The notes beneath the pieces were generated by a model that made no database searches, was not told where the DNA came from, and saw nothing but the letters and a program-made list of their open reading frames with translations. A DNA stretch of 64,000 bases. Origin: Lysobacterales bacterium. GTDB taxonomy: Bacteria > Pseudomonadota > Gammaproteobacteria > Xanthomonadales > SZUA-5. This document shows, in pieces, positions 7,863-16,941 of this stretch (positions are counted from its first letter, which is position 1; each line of letters opens with the position of its first letter). A program made the translations under genes and the position numbers. Location of the stretch: contig JABAQR010000004.1 in NCBI GenBank assembly GCA_019187485.1, positions 1 through 64,000 of the forward strand, read 5' to 3'.

Positions 7863-9649
7863 GCGAGTCCTACAAGCTCCAGCACCATCAGTACGACGTG
7901 GTCGTCGTTGGCGCCGGCGGCGCCGGCCTGCGCGCCACCTTCGGCATGGCCTCCAAGGGGCTGTCGACCGCCTGCCTGACCAAGGTGTTTCCCACCCGCA
8001 GCCACACGGTCGCGGCGCAAGGCGGCATCAGCGCGGCGCTCGGCAACATGGGTGAGGACGACTGGCGCTTCCATTTCTACGACACCATCAAGGGCTCCGA
8101 CTGGCTCGGTGACCAGGACGCCATCGAGTACATGTGCAAGGAGGCGATCCCGGCCATCATCGAACTCGAGCACTACGGCGTGCCCTTCTCGCGCACCGAG
8201 GATGGCCGCATCTACCAGCGCCCCTTCGGCGGCATGACCACGCACTACGGCAAGGGCACCGCGCAGCGCACTTGCGCCGCCGCCGACCGCACCGGTCACG
8301 CGATGCTGCACACGCTGTACCAGCAGTCGCTGAAGCACGATGCGCGTTTCTACATCGAGTATTTCGCGCTCGATCTGGTGATGGACGAGGAAGGCGTCTG
8401 CAGGGGCGTGCTCGCCTGGGATCTGTCCGAAGGCACGCTGCACATGTTCCATGCGCACGCGGTGGTGCTCGCCACCGGCGGCTACGGGCGTGCCTACTTC
8501 TCGTGCACCTCCGCGCACACCTGCACCGGCGACGGCAACGGCATGGTGCTGCGCGCCGGGCTGCCGTTGCAGGACATGGAGTTCACCCAGTTCCACCCGA
8601 CCGGCATCTACGGCGCCGGCTGCCTGATCACCGAAGGCGTACGCGGCGAGGGTGGGTATCTCACCAATTCCAAGGGCGAGCGCTTCATGGAGCGCTACGC
8701 GCCGAACGCCAAGGATCTCGCCTCGCGCGACGTCGTCAGCCGCGCGATGACCGTCGAGATCCGCGAGGGCCGCGGTGTCGGCGCCGAGGCGGACCACATC
8801 CACCTGCACCTCGAGCACCTCGGCCCCGAAGTGATCCACGAACGCCTGCCCGGCATCGCCGAGACCGCCAGCATCTTCGCCGGTGTCGACGTGACCAGGC
8901 AGCCGATCCCGGTGCTGCCCACGGTCCACTACAACATGGGCGGCATCCAGACCAATGTGCACGGCGAGGTGGTCACGCTGAAGAACGGCAATCCCGACAG
9001 CGTGGTGCCCGGACTGTTCGCGATCGGCGAGGCCGCCTGCGTGTCGGTGCATGGCGCCAACCGGCTGGGTTCGAACTCGCTGCTGGACCTCGTCGTGTTC
9101 GGGCGCGCCGCGGCCAATCGTGCGGCCGAGGTCGTCAGACCCTCGGCGCCGCACAAGCGCCTGCCGGGCAGCGCCTACGATCGCGCGCTCGCCAACTTCG
9201 ACCGCCTGCGCCACGCCAAGGGTGGCACGCCGACCGCCGAGATCCGGCTCACCATGCAGAAGGCGATGCAGAATCATGCCGCGGTCTTCCGCACCGGCGA
9301 ATCGCTGCGGGAGGGCTGCCGCAAGGTCAGCGCGGTCTACGCCGGCTTCGCCGACGTGCGCGTCTCCGATCGCTCGCTGGTGTGGAATTCGGACCTGGTC
9401 GAGACCCTGGAACTGCAGAACCTGCTCGGCTGCGCCCAGGTGTCCATCCATTCCGCGGAAAACCGCAAGGAAAGCCGCGGCGCACACGCGCGTGAGGACT
9501 ACCAGGAGCGCGACGACGCCGGCTGGATGAAACACACGCTGGCCTACGTCGACGAGACCGGCAAGGTCAGTTTCGAATACCGCCCGGTGCACCTGTACAC
9601 GTTGACCCAGGACGTGGAACCGGTGCCGCCGAAGGCGCGGACGTATTGA
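7859..9649 (+). CDS. sdhA: Succinate dehydrogenase flavoprotein subunit
   Basis: Catalytic subunit that oxidises succinate to fumarate with covalent FAD. 596 aa, full length. The dinucleotide-binding site is [13 protein letters not shown] (14-26); [10 protein letters not shown] contains His49, the residue flavinylated in this family; catalytic and substrate residues lie in [19 protein letters not shown] and [16 protein letters not shown]. The C-terminus [12 protein letters not shown] is typical. Translationally coupled to sdhD. Flavinylation probably needs SdhE encoded downstream. Confidence 0.98.
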   Translation: MSESYKLQHHQYDVVVVGAGGAGLRATFGMASKGLSTACLTKVFPTRSHTVAAQGGISAALGNMGEDDWRFHFYDTIKGSDWLGDQDAIEYMCKEAIPAIIELEHYGVPFSRTEDGRIYQRPFGGMTTHYGKGTAQRTCAAADRTGHAMLHTLYQQSLKHDARFYIEYFALDLVMDEEGVCRGVLAWDLSEGTLHMFHAHAVVLATGGYGRAYFSCTSAHTCTGDGNGMVLRAGLPLQDMEFTQFHPTGIYGAGCLITEGVRGEGGYLTNSKGERFMERYAPNAKDLASRDVVSRAMTVEIREGRGVGAEADHIHLHLEHLGPEVIHERLPGIAETASIFAGVDVTRQPIPVLPTVHYNMGGIQTNVHGEVVTLKNGNPDSVVPGLFAIGEAACVSVHGANRLGSNSLLDLVVFGRAAANRAAEVVRPSAPHKRLPGSAYDRALANFDRLRHAKGGTPTAEIRLTMQKAMQNHAAVFRTGESLREGCRKVSAVYAGFADVRVSDRSLVWNSDLVETLELQNLLGCAQVSIHSAENRKESRGAHAREDYQERDDAGWMKHTLAYVDETGKVSFEYRPVHLYTLTQDVEPVPPKARTY

Positions 9650-9652
9650 GTT

Positions 9653-9755
9653 GAGAGCAGTGAGTGGTGAGTAGTGAGTAGTGAGTAGTGAGTAGTGAGT
9701 AGCAGAAGCGGAGTGGTGGGATCGCAGGCTCTTGCCACTCACGACTCACTACTGA
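9653..9755. repeat. Heptanucleotide tandem repeat with imperfect inverted arm between sdhA and sdhB
   Basis: Positions 9660-9701 are six consecutive GTGAGTA-type heptamers, the first ending in G and the next five perfect. A partly complementary arm (CCACTCACGACTCACTAC) lies at 9735-9752, so the transcript could fold. Positions 9653-9673 are identical, in reverse complement, to 48157-48177 elsewhere in the window, so this is a dispersed element. It starts three bases after the sdhA stop. Confidence 0.85.
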
Positions 9756-9772
9756 GCGCGGCGCAGCCGCGC
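9756..9772. repeat. Short GC hairpin next to the heptamer repeat
   Basis: GCGCGGC, loop GCA, GCCGCGC: a perfect seven-base-pair stem. No T-run follows, so it is unlikely to be a strong terminator. It could be part of the dispersed element or stabilise the sdhA mRNA end. sdhB starts 49 bases downstream. Confidence 0.6.
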
Positions 9773-9821
9773 GGACCACTCACCTGCCAATGCAAAGCGA
9801 CAAACACTCGAGGCACCGACG

Positions 9822-10607
9822 ATGGCCGAATTCACGCTCCCCAAGAACTCCAAGGTCCGCCAGGGCAAGCACTTCCCGGCCAGGGCCGGGGGTGCGAAGG
9901 TGCGTCGCTTCAAGATCTACCGTTGGGATCCGGACACCGGCGAGAACCCGCGCACCGACACCTACGAGGTCGATCTCGCGGCCTGCGGGCCGATGGTTCT
10001 CGACGCGCTGATCAAGATCAAGAACGAGATCGACCCGACGCTGACCTTCCGGCGTTCCTGCCGCGAGGGCATCTGCGGCTCCTGCGCGATGAACATCGGC
10101 GGCACCAACACGCTGGCCTGCACCAAGGCGATCGAGGACGTCGGCGGGGAAGTGAAGATCTACCCGCTGCCACACATGCCGGTGGTCAAGGACCTGGTGC
10201 CGGACCTCTCGCGCTTCTACGCGCAGTACGCCTCGATCCGCCCGTGGATCCGCACCCAGTCCTCGCCGCCGCCGGACAAGGAGCGCCTGCAGTCGCCGGC
10301 CGACCGCAAGCAGCTCGACGGACTCTACGAGTGCATCCTGTGCGCCTGCTGCAGCACCTCCTGCCCGAGCTACTGGTGGAACGGCGACCGCTACCTCGGA
10401 CCCGCCATCCTGTTGCAGGCCTACCGCTGGATCGTCGACAGCCGCGACGAGGACACCGGCGCACGCCTCGACGACCTCGAGGATCCGTTCCGACTGTATC
10501 GCTGCCACACGATCATGAATTGCACCAAGACCTGCCCGAAGGGCCTCAACCCGGCCAAGGCCATCGCCGAGATCAAGAAAGCGATGCTGGCGCGACACTC
10601 GCTGTAG
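9822..10607 (+). CDS. sdhB: Succinate dehydrogenase iron-sulfur subunit
   Basis: Carries electrons from SdhA flavin to quinone through three Fe-S clusters. 261 aa. The [2Fe-2S] cysteines are in [13 protein letters not shown] and NTLAC; the [4Fe-4S] and [3Fe-4S] ligands are in [16 protein letters not shown] and [22 protein letters not shown] ribosome site lies eight bases before the ATG. It is separated from sdhA by 172 bases holding the repeat element, an unusual gap inside a tight operon. Confidence 0.97.
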   Translation: MAEFTLPKNSKVRQGKHFPARAGGAKVRRFKIYRWDPDTGENPRTDTYEVDLAACGPMVLDALIKIKNEIDPTLTFRRSCREGICGSCAMNIGGTNTLACTKAIEDVGGEVKIYPLPHMPVVKDLVPDLSRFYAQYASIRPWIRTQSSPPPDKERLQSPADRKQLDGLYECILCACCSTSCPSYWWNGDRYLGPAILLQAYRWIVDSRDEDTGARLDDLEDPFRLYRCHTIMNCTKTCPKGLNPAKAIAEIKKAMLARHSL

Positions 10608-10738
10608 CCCATGAGTCTGGTGCGTGGGATCGCGGCGGATTTCGTGCTGCTGTCGCAGTCCATGTCCGTTCTCGCCCTGTGGGCGCCATTTTCCGGCGTA
10701 CCCACCGCCCTCCGGCGACCTTTGCTCCGGAGCGACGA

Positions 10739-10987
10739 TTGACCGCCGGAGAGGGCTCACTGCGCGCATTGCGCTGGCAGTGCCGGCGCGGCATGAAGGA
10801 ACTCGACCTGTTGCTGGTGCGCTGGCTGGACGCGCACTTCATCGCCGCGTCAGCGAGCGAGCGGCATAACTTCGAGCGCCTTCTGCAAGCCGAGGACGAC
10901 CAGTTGTGGAGCTGGTTGCTCGGCCGCGGCCATTCCCCGGATCCGGAACTCGATGCACTCGTCCAGCGCATACGCGGCGCCCGTTGA
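10739..10987 (+). CDS. sdhE: FAD assembly factor SdhE (YgfY/CptB family)
   Basis: Small factor needed for covalent FAD attachment to SdhA. 82 aa, with the family motif LRWQCRRGMKELDLLL at about residues 10-25 (the RGxxE core) and the acidic ERLLQAEDDQLWSWLLGR helix. No ATG fits. The TTG at 10739 has a GGAG site six bases upstream (10729-10732) and yields a normal-length protein, so I chose it. The 3' end overlaps the next gene by 35 bases. Confidence 0.88.
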   Translation: MTAGEGSLRALRWQCRRGMKELDLLLVRWLDAHFIAASASERHNFERLLQAEDDQLWSWLLGRGHSPDPELDALVQRIRGAR

Positions 10988-11399
10988 ACTCGATCTGCGG
11001 CCCGGACGCATCGAGGTCGCATTGCGCTGGCTGCTGCTCGCGGCCGCCGTGCTCGCGATCGCGCTGACCTCGCTGGGGCCCGCGTTGCAGTCGGCTCTGG
11101 GACTGCTCGCCGGTACGCTGGCATGGCGCGATTGGCGGGTGTCGCGACGGCGTCCGGTGGCGCTGCGGCTGCACGCGGATGGTGGCGTCGCAGCTTCGTC
11201 CGACGCACTGCAATGGCTGCCCTGCGCGCTGGCGCAGGCACACTGGTTCCTCGGGCTGCCGATCCTGCAGTGGCGCATCGCAGGTGCGCGCACGCAGGCC
11301 TGCGTGCTGTTCCCGGACCGGGTCGATGCCGCCACGCGTCAGCGCCTGCGGGTGTGGCTGCAGACGCACGCGCCGGGCGCCGCGGAGGCCGCCGCATGA
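10953..11399 (+). CDS. YgfX/CptA-like inner-membrane protein
   Basis: A 148-aa protein with a hydrophobic hairpin at about residues 24-58 followed by a soluble C-terminal part (VALRLHADGGV, LFPDRVDAATRQRLRVWLQTH). Its layout and position right after sdhE match E. coli ygfY-ygfX. YgfX was described as the toxin of a type IV system (CptA/CptB), though a role in SDH or membrane biology is also possible. It overlaps sdhE by 35 bases and lolC by ATGA. Confidence 0.68.
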   Translation: MHSSSAYAAPVELDLRPGRIEVALRWLLLAAAVLAIALTSLGPALQSALGLLAGTLAWRDWRVSRRRPVALRLHADGGVAASSDALQWLPCALAQAHWFLGLPILQWRIAGARTQACVLFPDRVDAATRQRLRVWLQTHAPGAAEAAA

Positions 11400-12646
11400 G
11401 GCTGTTCCATCCGCTGGCGCTGGCGATCGGCCTGCGCTACACCGGTGCCAAGCGCCGCAACCATTTCATTTCCTTCATCTCGCTGGTGTCGATGCTCGGC
11501 ATCGCGCTCGGGGTCACCGCGCTGATCGTGGTGATCTCGGTGATGAACGGCTTCGAGCAGGAACTGCGCGCGCGCATCCTCGGCATGGTCTCGCACGCCA
11601 CGGTCACCGCCTACGGCGAGAACGTGCGCGATTGGCCGAAGGTAGTGGAGCAGGCGCGCGCGGACGGGCGTGTGACCGGTGCCGCGCCGTACATCGAGCG
11701 CGAGGGCATGCTGCAGGGCCGTCGCATCAGCGGCGCGATGATCCGCGGCGTGGTGCCGGAACTCGAAGCGAGCGTGTCCGACGTCGGGCTGAAGACCGAT
11801 GTCGGCAATTTCGACGCGCTGACGCCGGGCAGCTACCATATCGTGCTCGGCTCGGAACTCGCGCACACCCTCGGCGTGACCCTCGGCGACTCGGTGACGT
11901 TGATGGCGCCGCAGATGCGCGCGACCCCGGTCGGCGTGATCCCGCAGTTGCGCCGCTTCAAGGTGGTCGGCCTGTTCGAGGTCGGCATGTACGAATACGA
12001 CCGCGGCTACGCCTTCGTGCACATCGAGGACGCCGGCAAGCTGTTCCGCGAGCATGGCGGCGTGACCGGCGTGCGCCTGAAACTGGCCGACATGTTCGCC
12101 GCCTGGCGCGTCGCCCAGGACCTGACGACGCGCCTCGACGGTCTCTACGCGGTGCGCGACTGGACCCAGCAGCACAGCAATTTCTTCCGCGCCGTGCAGA
12201 CCGAGAAGCTGGTGATGTTCATCATCCTCTCGCTGATCGTCGCGGTGGCCGCCTTCAATCTGGTCTCGACGCTGGTGATGGTGGTCACCGACAAGCAGGC
12301 CGACATCGCGATCCTGCGCACCCTGGGCGCCAGCCCGCGGCTGGTCATGAAGGTGTTCATGGTGCAAGGCCTTGCGGTCGGACTGGTCGGGACCCTGCTC
12401 GGACTTGCCGGCGGCGTGCTGATCGCCAGCAACATCCATGTGATCGTGCCCTTCCTCGAGCGCACCCTCGGCTTCGAGGCCATGCCGGGCGACATCTACT
12501 ACATCAGCAGCGTGCCCTCGCAACTGCGCTGGAGCGATGTCGGCCGCATCGGCGCGCTCTCGCTGCTGTTCTCGGCGGTGGCCACGCTGTATCCCGCCTG
12601 GCGCGCAGCGCGCACCCAGCCGGCGCAGGCGCTGCGCTATGAATGA
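11396..12646 (+). CDS. lolC: Lipoprotein-releasing ABC transporter permease LolC/LolE
   Basis: Inner-membrane permease that extracts outer-membrane lipoproteins and passes them to LolA. 416 aa, four transmembrane segments: one near residues 22-50 ([35 protein letters not shown], highly typical) and three after about 275. A large periplasmic domain lies between. FtsX-like C-terminal half with [19 protein letters not shown]. There is only one permease gene here, so the complex may be homodimeric (LolF-like) or a second gene lies elsewhere. Confidence 0.93.
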   Translation: MRLFHPLALAIGLRYTGAKRRNHFISFISLVSMLGIALGVTALIVVISVMNGFEQELRARILGMVSHATVTAYGENVRDWPKVVEQARADGRVTGAAPYIEREGMLQGRRISGAMIRGVVPELEASVSDVGLKTDVGNFDALTPGSYHIVLGSELAHTLGVTLGDSVTLMAPQMRATPVGVIPQLRRFKVVGLFEVGMYEYDRGYAFVHIEDAGKLFREHGGVTGVRLKLADMFAAWRVAQDLTTRLDGLYAVRDWTQQHSNFFRAVQTEKLVMFIILSLIVAVAAFNLVSTLVMVVTDKQADIAILRTLGASPRLVMKVFMVQGLAVGLVGTLLGLAGGVLIASNIHVIVPFLERTLGFEAMPGDIYYISSVPSQLRWSDVGRIGALSLLFSAVATLYPAWRAARTQPAQALRYE

Positions 12647-13322
12647 CCCCGTGATCGCCGCGCGCGGCATCGGCAAGACCTACGCCGAGGGCGATCTGCG
12701 CGTCGACGTGCTCGGCGATGTCTCGCTCGCGGTCGCGCGCCGCGAGAGTGTCGCGATCATCGGTGCCTCCGGCGCCGGCAAGAGCACGCTGCTGCACATC
12801 CTCGGCGGGCTCGACCTGCCGAGCCGCGGCGAAGTGGAGGTGCTCGGTCGCAGCATGTCGCAACTGTCGGATGCCGAGCGCGGCCGGCTGCGCAACCAGG
12901 CGCTCGGCTTCGTCTACCAGTTCCACCACCTGCTGCCCGAATTCAGCGCGCTGGAGAACGTCGCCATGCCGCTGCTGATCGGCGGCTTGCGCGTCGCCGA
13001 CGCCAGCGAACGCGCCGCGGCCTTGCTCGGCCGCGTCGGACTCGGCGCGCGCCTGCGCCACAAGCCCGGCGAACTTTCCGGCGGCGAGCGCCAGCGCGCC
13101 GCGGTGGCGCGCGCGCTGGTGACGCGCCCGGCCTGCGTGCTCGGCGACGAGCCCACCGGCAACCTCGACGAGAAGACCGCCGCCGGCGTGTGGGAACTGA
13201 TGCTGGAGTTGAACGCCGAGATCGGCACCAGCCTGGTGATTGTCACCCACGACCGCCGCCTCGCCGCGCGCATGCACCGCGTGCTCGAACTCAGCGGCGG
13301 CGGCATCGCCGAAGTGGCTTGA
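12639..13322 (+). CDS. lolD: Lipoprotein-releasing ABC transporter ATPase LolD
   Basis: ATPase powering lipoprotein release. 227 aa. Walker [10 protein letters not shown] (about 43-51), Q-loop [16 protein letters not shown], which is typical of LolD, signature LSGGERQR and Walker [13 protein letters not shown] are all present. The ATG at 12639 lies inside the last codons of lolC, giving an eight-base overlap and coupling. Confidence 0.95.
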   Translation: MNDPVIAARGIGKTYAEGDLRVDVLGDVSLAVARRESVAIIGASGAGKSTLLHILGGLDLPSRGEVEVLGRSMSQLSDAERGRLRNQALGFVYQFHHLLPEFSALENVAMPLLIGGLRVADASERAAALLGRVGLGARLRHKPGELSGGERQRAAVARALVTRPACVLGDEPTGNLDEKTAAGVWELMLELNAEIGTSLVIVTHDRRLAARMHRVLELSGGGIAEVA

Positions 13323-13435
13323 ACGTGGACTCAACGGGCGTGAGGTTTCGGCGGCGATTTTGACCGCCACACCGAACCGGGTCTTCCCGAGGGGAAAATC
13401 GGACGCGAGGTTGCGGTGCGCGCACCGCTCCGACG

Positions 13436-15784
13436 GTGGGATCGGAGTTTTCGGACAGCGTGCCGGACGTCGTGCGCGCAGCCTCCCGGCGCATGCGACA
13501 CCTCCTGCCAGGCTGCTGTTTTGCGTTCGCGCTGGGTGCGACGGGCGTGCTGGTCCTGCCCGCCTTGCCCACGCCGGTCACGCTGCTCGGACTGTTGGTT
13601 TGCGCCGTGCTGCCGGCGGCGTGCCGCCGGCGCGCCGCCGGATGGCCGCTGGCAGCGATCCTCGGATTCGCACTCGCGGCCGGCGAAGGCCACCGCAGAC
13701 TCGACGAACGCCTGAATTCGTCCCTGGAAGGCACGGACCTGGAGGTGACGGGATTCGTCGCCAGCCTGCCGGTACGCGGGGTCCGCTCGCTGCGTTTCGA
13801 CTTCGATATCGTCTCCGGCACCCGTTCGCCGCTGCGTGCACGCTTGTCCTGGTACGAGCGGGGGGATGCGGTCCGGCCGGGCGATTGCCTCCGCCTGGTG
13901 CTGCGCCTGAAGCGACCGCGTGGGGTCGTCAACGCCGCCGGATTCGATTTCGAGCGCTACGCATTGGTGCAGCGGATCGCCGCCACCGGCTACGTGCTGC
14001 GCGTGCTGGATGCGCAGGCTTGCGCGCCGCGCCCGGACATCGACCGCCTGCGCGCGGTGATCGCCGACTCGATCGACGCCGGACTGAAGCCCGGTCGCAT
14101 CCGGGCGACCGTCAAAGGTCTGGCGATCGGCGACACCCGAGAACTTGGCGACGCCGACTGGGACTTGTTCCGCGCCACCGGCACCACCCATCTGATCGCG
14201 ATCAGCGGCCTGCACGTGGGCCTTGCCGGCGCGGTCGGATCCGGTCTCGCCTGGCTGCTGTGGTGGTTGTGGCCGCGGCTCTGCCTGCGCGTGCCGCGTC
14301 CGCAGGCGATGGCGGTCGCCGCCCTGCTGAGTGCTGGCGCCTACACGCTCATCGCCGGTGCGACGCTGCCGACGCTGCGCACCTGGCTGACCCTGGCGGC
14401 GATGCTGGCGGGAGTACTGGTGCGCCGCGAGGTTGGCTGGTGGACGCGTTATGCGCTGGCGCTGGTCGCGGTGCTGCTGTGCGATCCGCTGGCGGTGCTG
14501 GCGGCCGGGTTTTGGTTGTCCTTCGGGGCGGTCGCCTGGTTGATCCTGGCATTCGGTCGGGGCTGGCGCCCGCAGGCCTGGTGGCGCCGCTGGTTGCTGC
14601 CACAACTGGGACTGACCCTGGCGTTGTGCCCGCTCGGTCTTGCCTTTTTCCAGCAGGCCAGCCTCGCCGCGCCGCTGGTCAATCTGCTGGCGGTGCCCTG
14701 GGTGACTTTCGTGGTGGTGCCGGTGTTGCTGCTGGCACTGCTGTGCGCGCCGCTGTCGGGGCTTGCCGCTTTGTTGTGGCAGCTCGCCGCCTGGTTGCTG
14801 CTGCCCTTCGACACGCTGGTGGCGACCGCCTCCAACTGGCCACTCGGCCGCTGGACCTTGCCGGCACCGACTCCGACCAGTTGGGTGCTTGCGCTGCTCG
14901 GTACGGCGATGCTGCTGGCGCCGCGCGGCTGGCCGGGCAGGGCGCTCGGCATTTTCGGCCTGCTGCCCTTGCTGTGGCCTGCGGCCGACCCGATCCCGCC
15001 GGGCGTGTTCGAACTGACGCTGCTGGACGTCGGCCAGGGTCAGGCGGCGCTGGTGCGCACCGCGACGCACGCGCTGCTGGTCGATACCGGCCCGGAGTTT
15101 CCCGATGGCGACGATCTCGGCGATCGCGTGCTCGCGCCGACGCTGGCCCAGCTTGGCGTGCGTGCACTGGATGGTCTGATCGTCAGTCACGACGACCTCG
15201 ATCACGCAGGCGGCACCGCCAGCCTGCGCCGGCGTCTGCCGGTCGCAGGCATCCAGTCCTCGGCGCCGTCCGTGATTGCGGGGGCGCGGCATTGCCTGGC
15301 CGGCCAACGCTGGTCCTGGGACGGTATCGACTTCGAGATCCTGCATCCACCACCGCTGCTGCCCTACCTGGGCAACGAGAGTTCTTGCGTGCTGCGCATC
15401 GCCGGACCCGGTGGCAGCGCGCTGATTCCGGGCGACATCGGCGAGGTGATCGAAGGCCGGCTGCTGCGCGAACAAGCGGAAAAACTGGACGTCGACTTGT
15501 TGATCGCCGGCCACCACGGTAGCGCCGGATCGAGCAGCGCCGCCTTCCTCGCCGCCGTCTCGCCGCATGAAATCTGGTACTCCGCCGGCCATCGCAACCG
15601 CTTCCGATTCCCGCGTGCGGAAGTATTGCAGCGGGCACGGGCGGTGGGCGCGGCACAATGGAGCACCGCCACCGCGGGCGCTTTGCACAGGCGGATCGGC
15701 GCGGGTCGGGCGACCTCCGGCGCGCGCGATCACCTGCGGCGCTGGTGGCGGGAACCTCCCGGTGAACTCGATGGGCTGCACTAA
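13436..15784 (+). CDS. comEC: DNA internalization protein ComEC/Rec2
   Basis: Inner-membrane channel for single-stranded DNA uptake in natural transformation. 782 aa. An N-terminal OB-like DUF4131 region, the competence domain with the hallmark THLIAISGLHVGLAGAVGSG (about 250-269) and many membrane helices, and a C-terminal metallo-beta-lactamase-like domain with VSHDDLDHAGG are all present. The start is uncertain; Met20 (MRHLLPG, base 13493) is an alternative. The type IV pilus genes later in the window would supply the DNA-capture machinery. Confidence 0.93.
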   Translation: MGSEFSDSVPDVVRAASRRMRHLLPGCCFAFALGATGVLVLPALPTPVTLLGLLVCAVLPAACRRRAAGWPLAAILGFALAAGEGHRRLDERLNSSLEGTDLEVTGFVASLPVRGVRSLRFDFDIVSGTRSPLRARLSWYERGDAVRPGDCLRLVLRLKRPRGVVNAAGFDFERYALVQRIAATGYVLRVLDAQACAPRPDIDRLRAVIADSIDAGLKPGRIRATVKGLAIGDTRELGDADWDLFRATGTTHLIAISGLHVGLAGAVGSGLAWLLWWLWPRLCLRVPRPQAMAVAALLSAGAYTLIAGATLPTLRTWLTLAAMLAGVLVRREVGWWTRYALALVAVLLCDPLAVLAAGFWLSFGAVAWLILAFGRGWRPQAWWRRWLLPQLGLTLALCPLGLAFFQQASLAAPLVNLLAVPWVTFVVVPVLLLALLCAPLSGLAALLWQLAAWLLLPFDTLVATASNWPLGRWTLPAPTPTSWVLALLGTAMLLAPRGWPGRALGIFGLLPLLWPAADPIPPGVFELTLLDVGQGQAALVRTATHALLVDTGPEFPDGDDLGDRVLAPTLAQLGVRALDGLIVSHDDLDHAGGTASLRRRLPVAGIQSSAPSVIAGARHCLAGQRWSWDGIDFEILHPPPLLPYLGNESSCVLRIAGPGGSALIPGDIGEVIEGRLLREQAEKLDVDLLIAGHHGSAGSSSAAFLAAVSPHEIWYSAGHRNRFRFPRAEVLQRARAVGAAQWSTATAGALHRRIGAGRATSGARDHLRRWWREPPGELDGLH

Positions 15785-15839
15785 CCCGTGGCGCGGGTTG
15801 GCGGTTCGCAGCCTGAATACCTGTGCGCACGACGCGCTG

Positions 15840-15845
15840 TATGAT
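15840..15845 (+). promoter_or_regulatory. Possible -10 box upstream of exbB
   Basis: TATGAT followed by CGCGCGCC, 30-36 bases before the two candidate GTG starts of exbB. A transcript starting about seven bases later would leave almost no leader for the alternative TTG at 15854, which argues for a GTG start. No clear -35. Confidence 0.4.
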
Positions 15846-15880
15846 CGCGCGCCTTGACTGACAGCAGTTCCGAGGTGGGC

Positions 15881-16522
15881 GTGTTCGAGATTCTCCAAGC
15901 CGGCGGCTGGGTGATGGTTCCGCTGGTGCTGGCGTCGATCGCGTTGGTCGGGATCACGCTGGAGCGCTTCTGGAGCCTGCGACGGAGCGCGGTGATCCCG
16001 CCCAAGCTCGGTGCCGAAGTGCGACAGTGGGCACGGTCGGCGAAGATCGAGCGCGAGCATCTGGAGAAGCTGCGCACCAATTCGCCGCTGGGCGCGATCC
16101 TCGCGGCGGTGGTCGCGCACCGGCAGCGCTCGCGCGATGTGATCCGCCAGCATGCCGAGGACGCCGGCCGCCAGGTGGTGCACCGCCTCGGGCGTTACCT
16201 CAACGCGCTCGGCACGATCGCGACGATCTCGCCCTTGCTCGGCCTGCTCGGTACCGTGTCCGGCCTGATCCGCATGTTCCTGGTCATCACCACGGCCGGC
16301 ATCGGCGACGCCAACGCGCTCGCCGGAGGCATCGGCGAGGCGCTGGTGGCGACCGCGGCGGGCCTCGTGGTCGCGGTGCTCGGCTACCTCTTCCACCGCT
16401 ACTTCCGCGGCAAGGTGGCCGATCTCGCGGTCGACATGGAGCGCGAGGTGGTGATGCTGATCGACAGCCTGGAGCATCCGCCGGAAGCCGCGCACGGGCA
16501 GCCGGTGAGGGCGGTGCGATGA
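15881..16522 (+). CDS. exbB: MotA/TolQ/ExbB proton channel family protein
   Basis: Proton channel that energises TonB-type or similar envelope machinery together with ExbD. 213 aa from the GTG at 15881. A first helix near GGWVMVPLVLASIALVGI, and two C-terminal helices around LNALGTIATISPLLGLLGTVSGLIRMF and IGEALVATAAGLVVAVLGYLF, are the family core. The GTG has GAGG five bases upstream; an in-frame TTG at 15854 would add nine residues but lacks a ribosome site. The stop overlaps exbD by ATGA. Confidence 0.9.
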   Translation: MFEILQAGGWVMVPLVLASIALVGITLERFWSLRRSAVIPPKLGAEVRQWARSAKIEREHLEKLRTNSPLGAILAAVVAHRQRSRDVIRQHAEDAGRQVVHRLGRYLNALGTIATISPLLGLLGTVSGLIRMFLVITTAGIGDANALAGGIGEALVATAAGLVVAVLGYLFHRYFRGKVADLAVDMEREVVMLIDSLEHPPEAAHGQPVRAVR

Positions 16523-16941
16523 AGTTCACGTCGCCCGAGGGCGACGAGCCCGAGATCACCGTGATCCCGTTGATCGACGTGATCCTGGTGCTGCTGATCT
16601 TCTTCATGGCGACCGCGACCTTCGACCAGAACTCGCGGATCAAGGTGCAGTTGCCCGAGGCCTCCAGCCAGGCGAAGGAAGACCACGTGACTCCGCTGAT
16701 CGTGCAGATCGACGCCGAGGGGCGCTACTTCGTCAACAACAGCGAGGTGGTCAACTCGCGCATCGAGACCTTGAAGGCCGCGCTCGAACAGCTCGGCGGC
16801 GAGCCGGGCGACCAGCCGGTGGTGCTGCGCGCCGATGCGCGTGCGCAACACCAGGCGGTGGTCACCGCGATGGACGCGCTGGCGCAGACCGGCTACCGCA
16901 ATCTCTCGATCGCCACGGTGCGCGGCGCCGACGCGCCGTGA
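16519..16941 (+). CDS. exbD: Biopolymer transport protein ExbD/TolR
   Basis: Partner of ExbB with a single N-terminal helix and a periplasmic domain. 140 aa. ITVIPLIDVILVLLIFFMATATF (13-35) contains the conserved Asp20 used in proton translocation. The periplasmic part ends with PVVLRADARAQHQAVVTAMDALAQTGYRNLSIAT, typical of the family. The gene pair sits directly before msbA, as in several Xanthomonadales; no tonB is adjacent. Confidence 0.94.
   Translation: MKFTSPEGDEPEITVIPLIDVILVLLIFFMATATFDQNSRIKVQLPEASSQAKEDHVTPLIVQIDAEGRYFVNNSEVVNSRIETLKAALEQLGGEPGDQPVVLRADARAQHQAVVTAMDALAQTGYRNLSIATVRGADAP

Noticed and set aside
9567-9779. Short frames with repeated SLLTTHY peptides
   Set aside because: They are translations of the heptamer repeat; a seven-base unit read in any frame gives a seven-residue peptide repeat. 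Not a gene.
13331-16495. A 1054-codon open frame on the minus strand
   Set aside because: Antisense to comEC and exbB; the composition is Arg/Gln/Ala-rich without domains.
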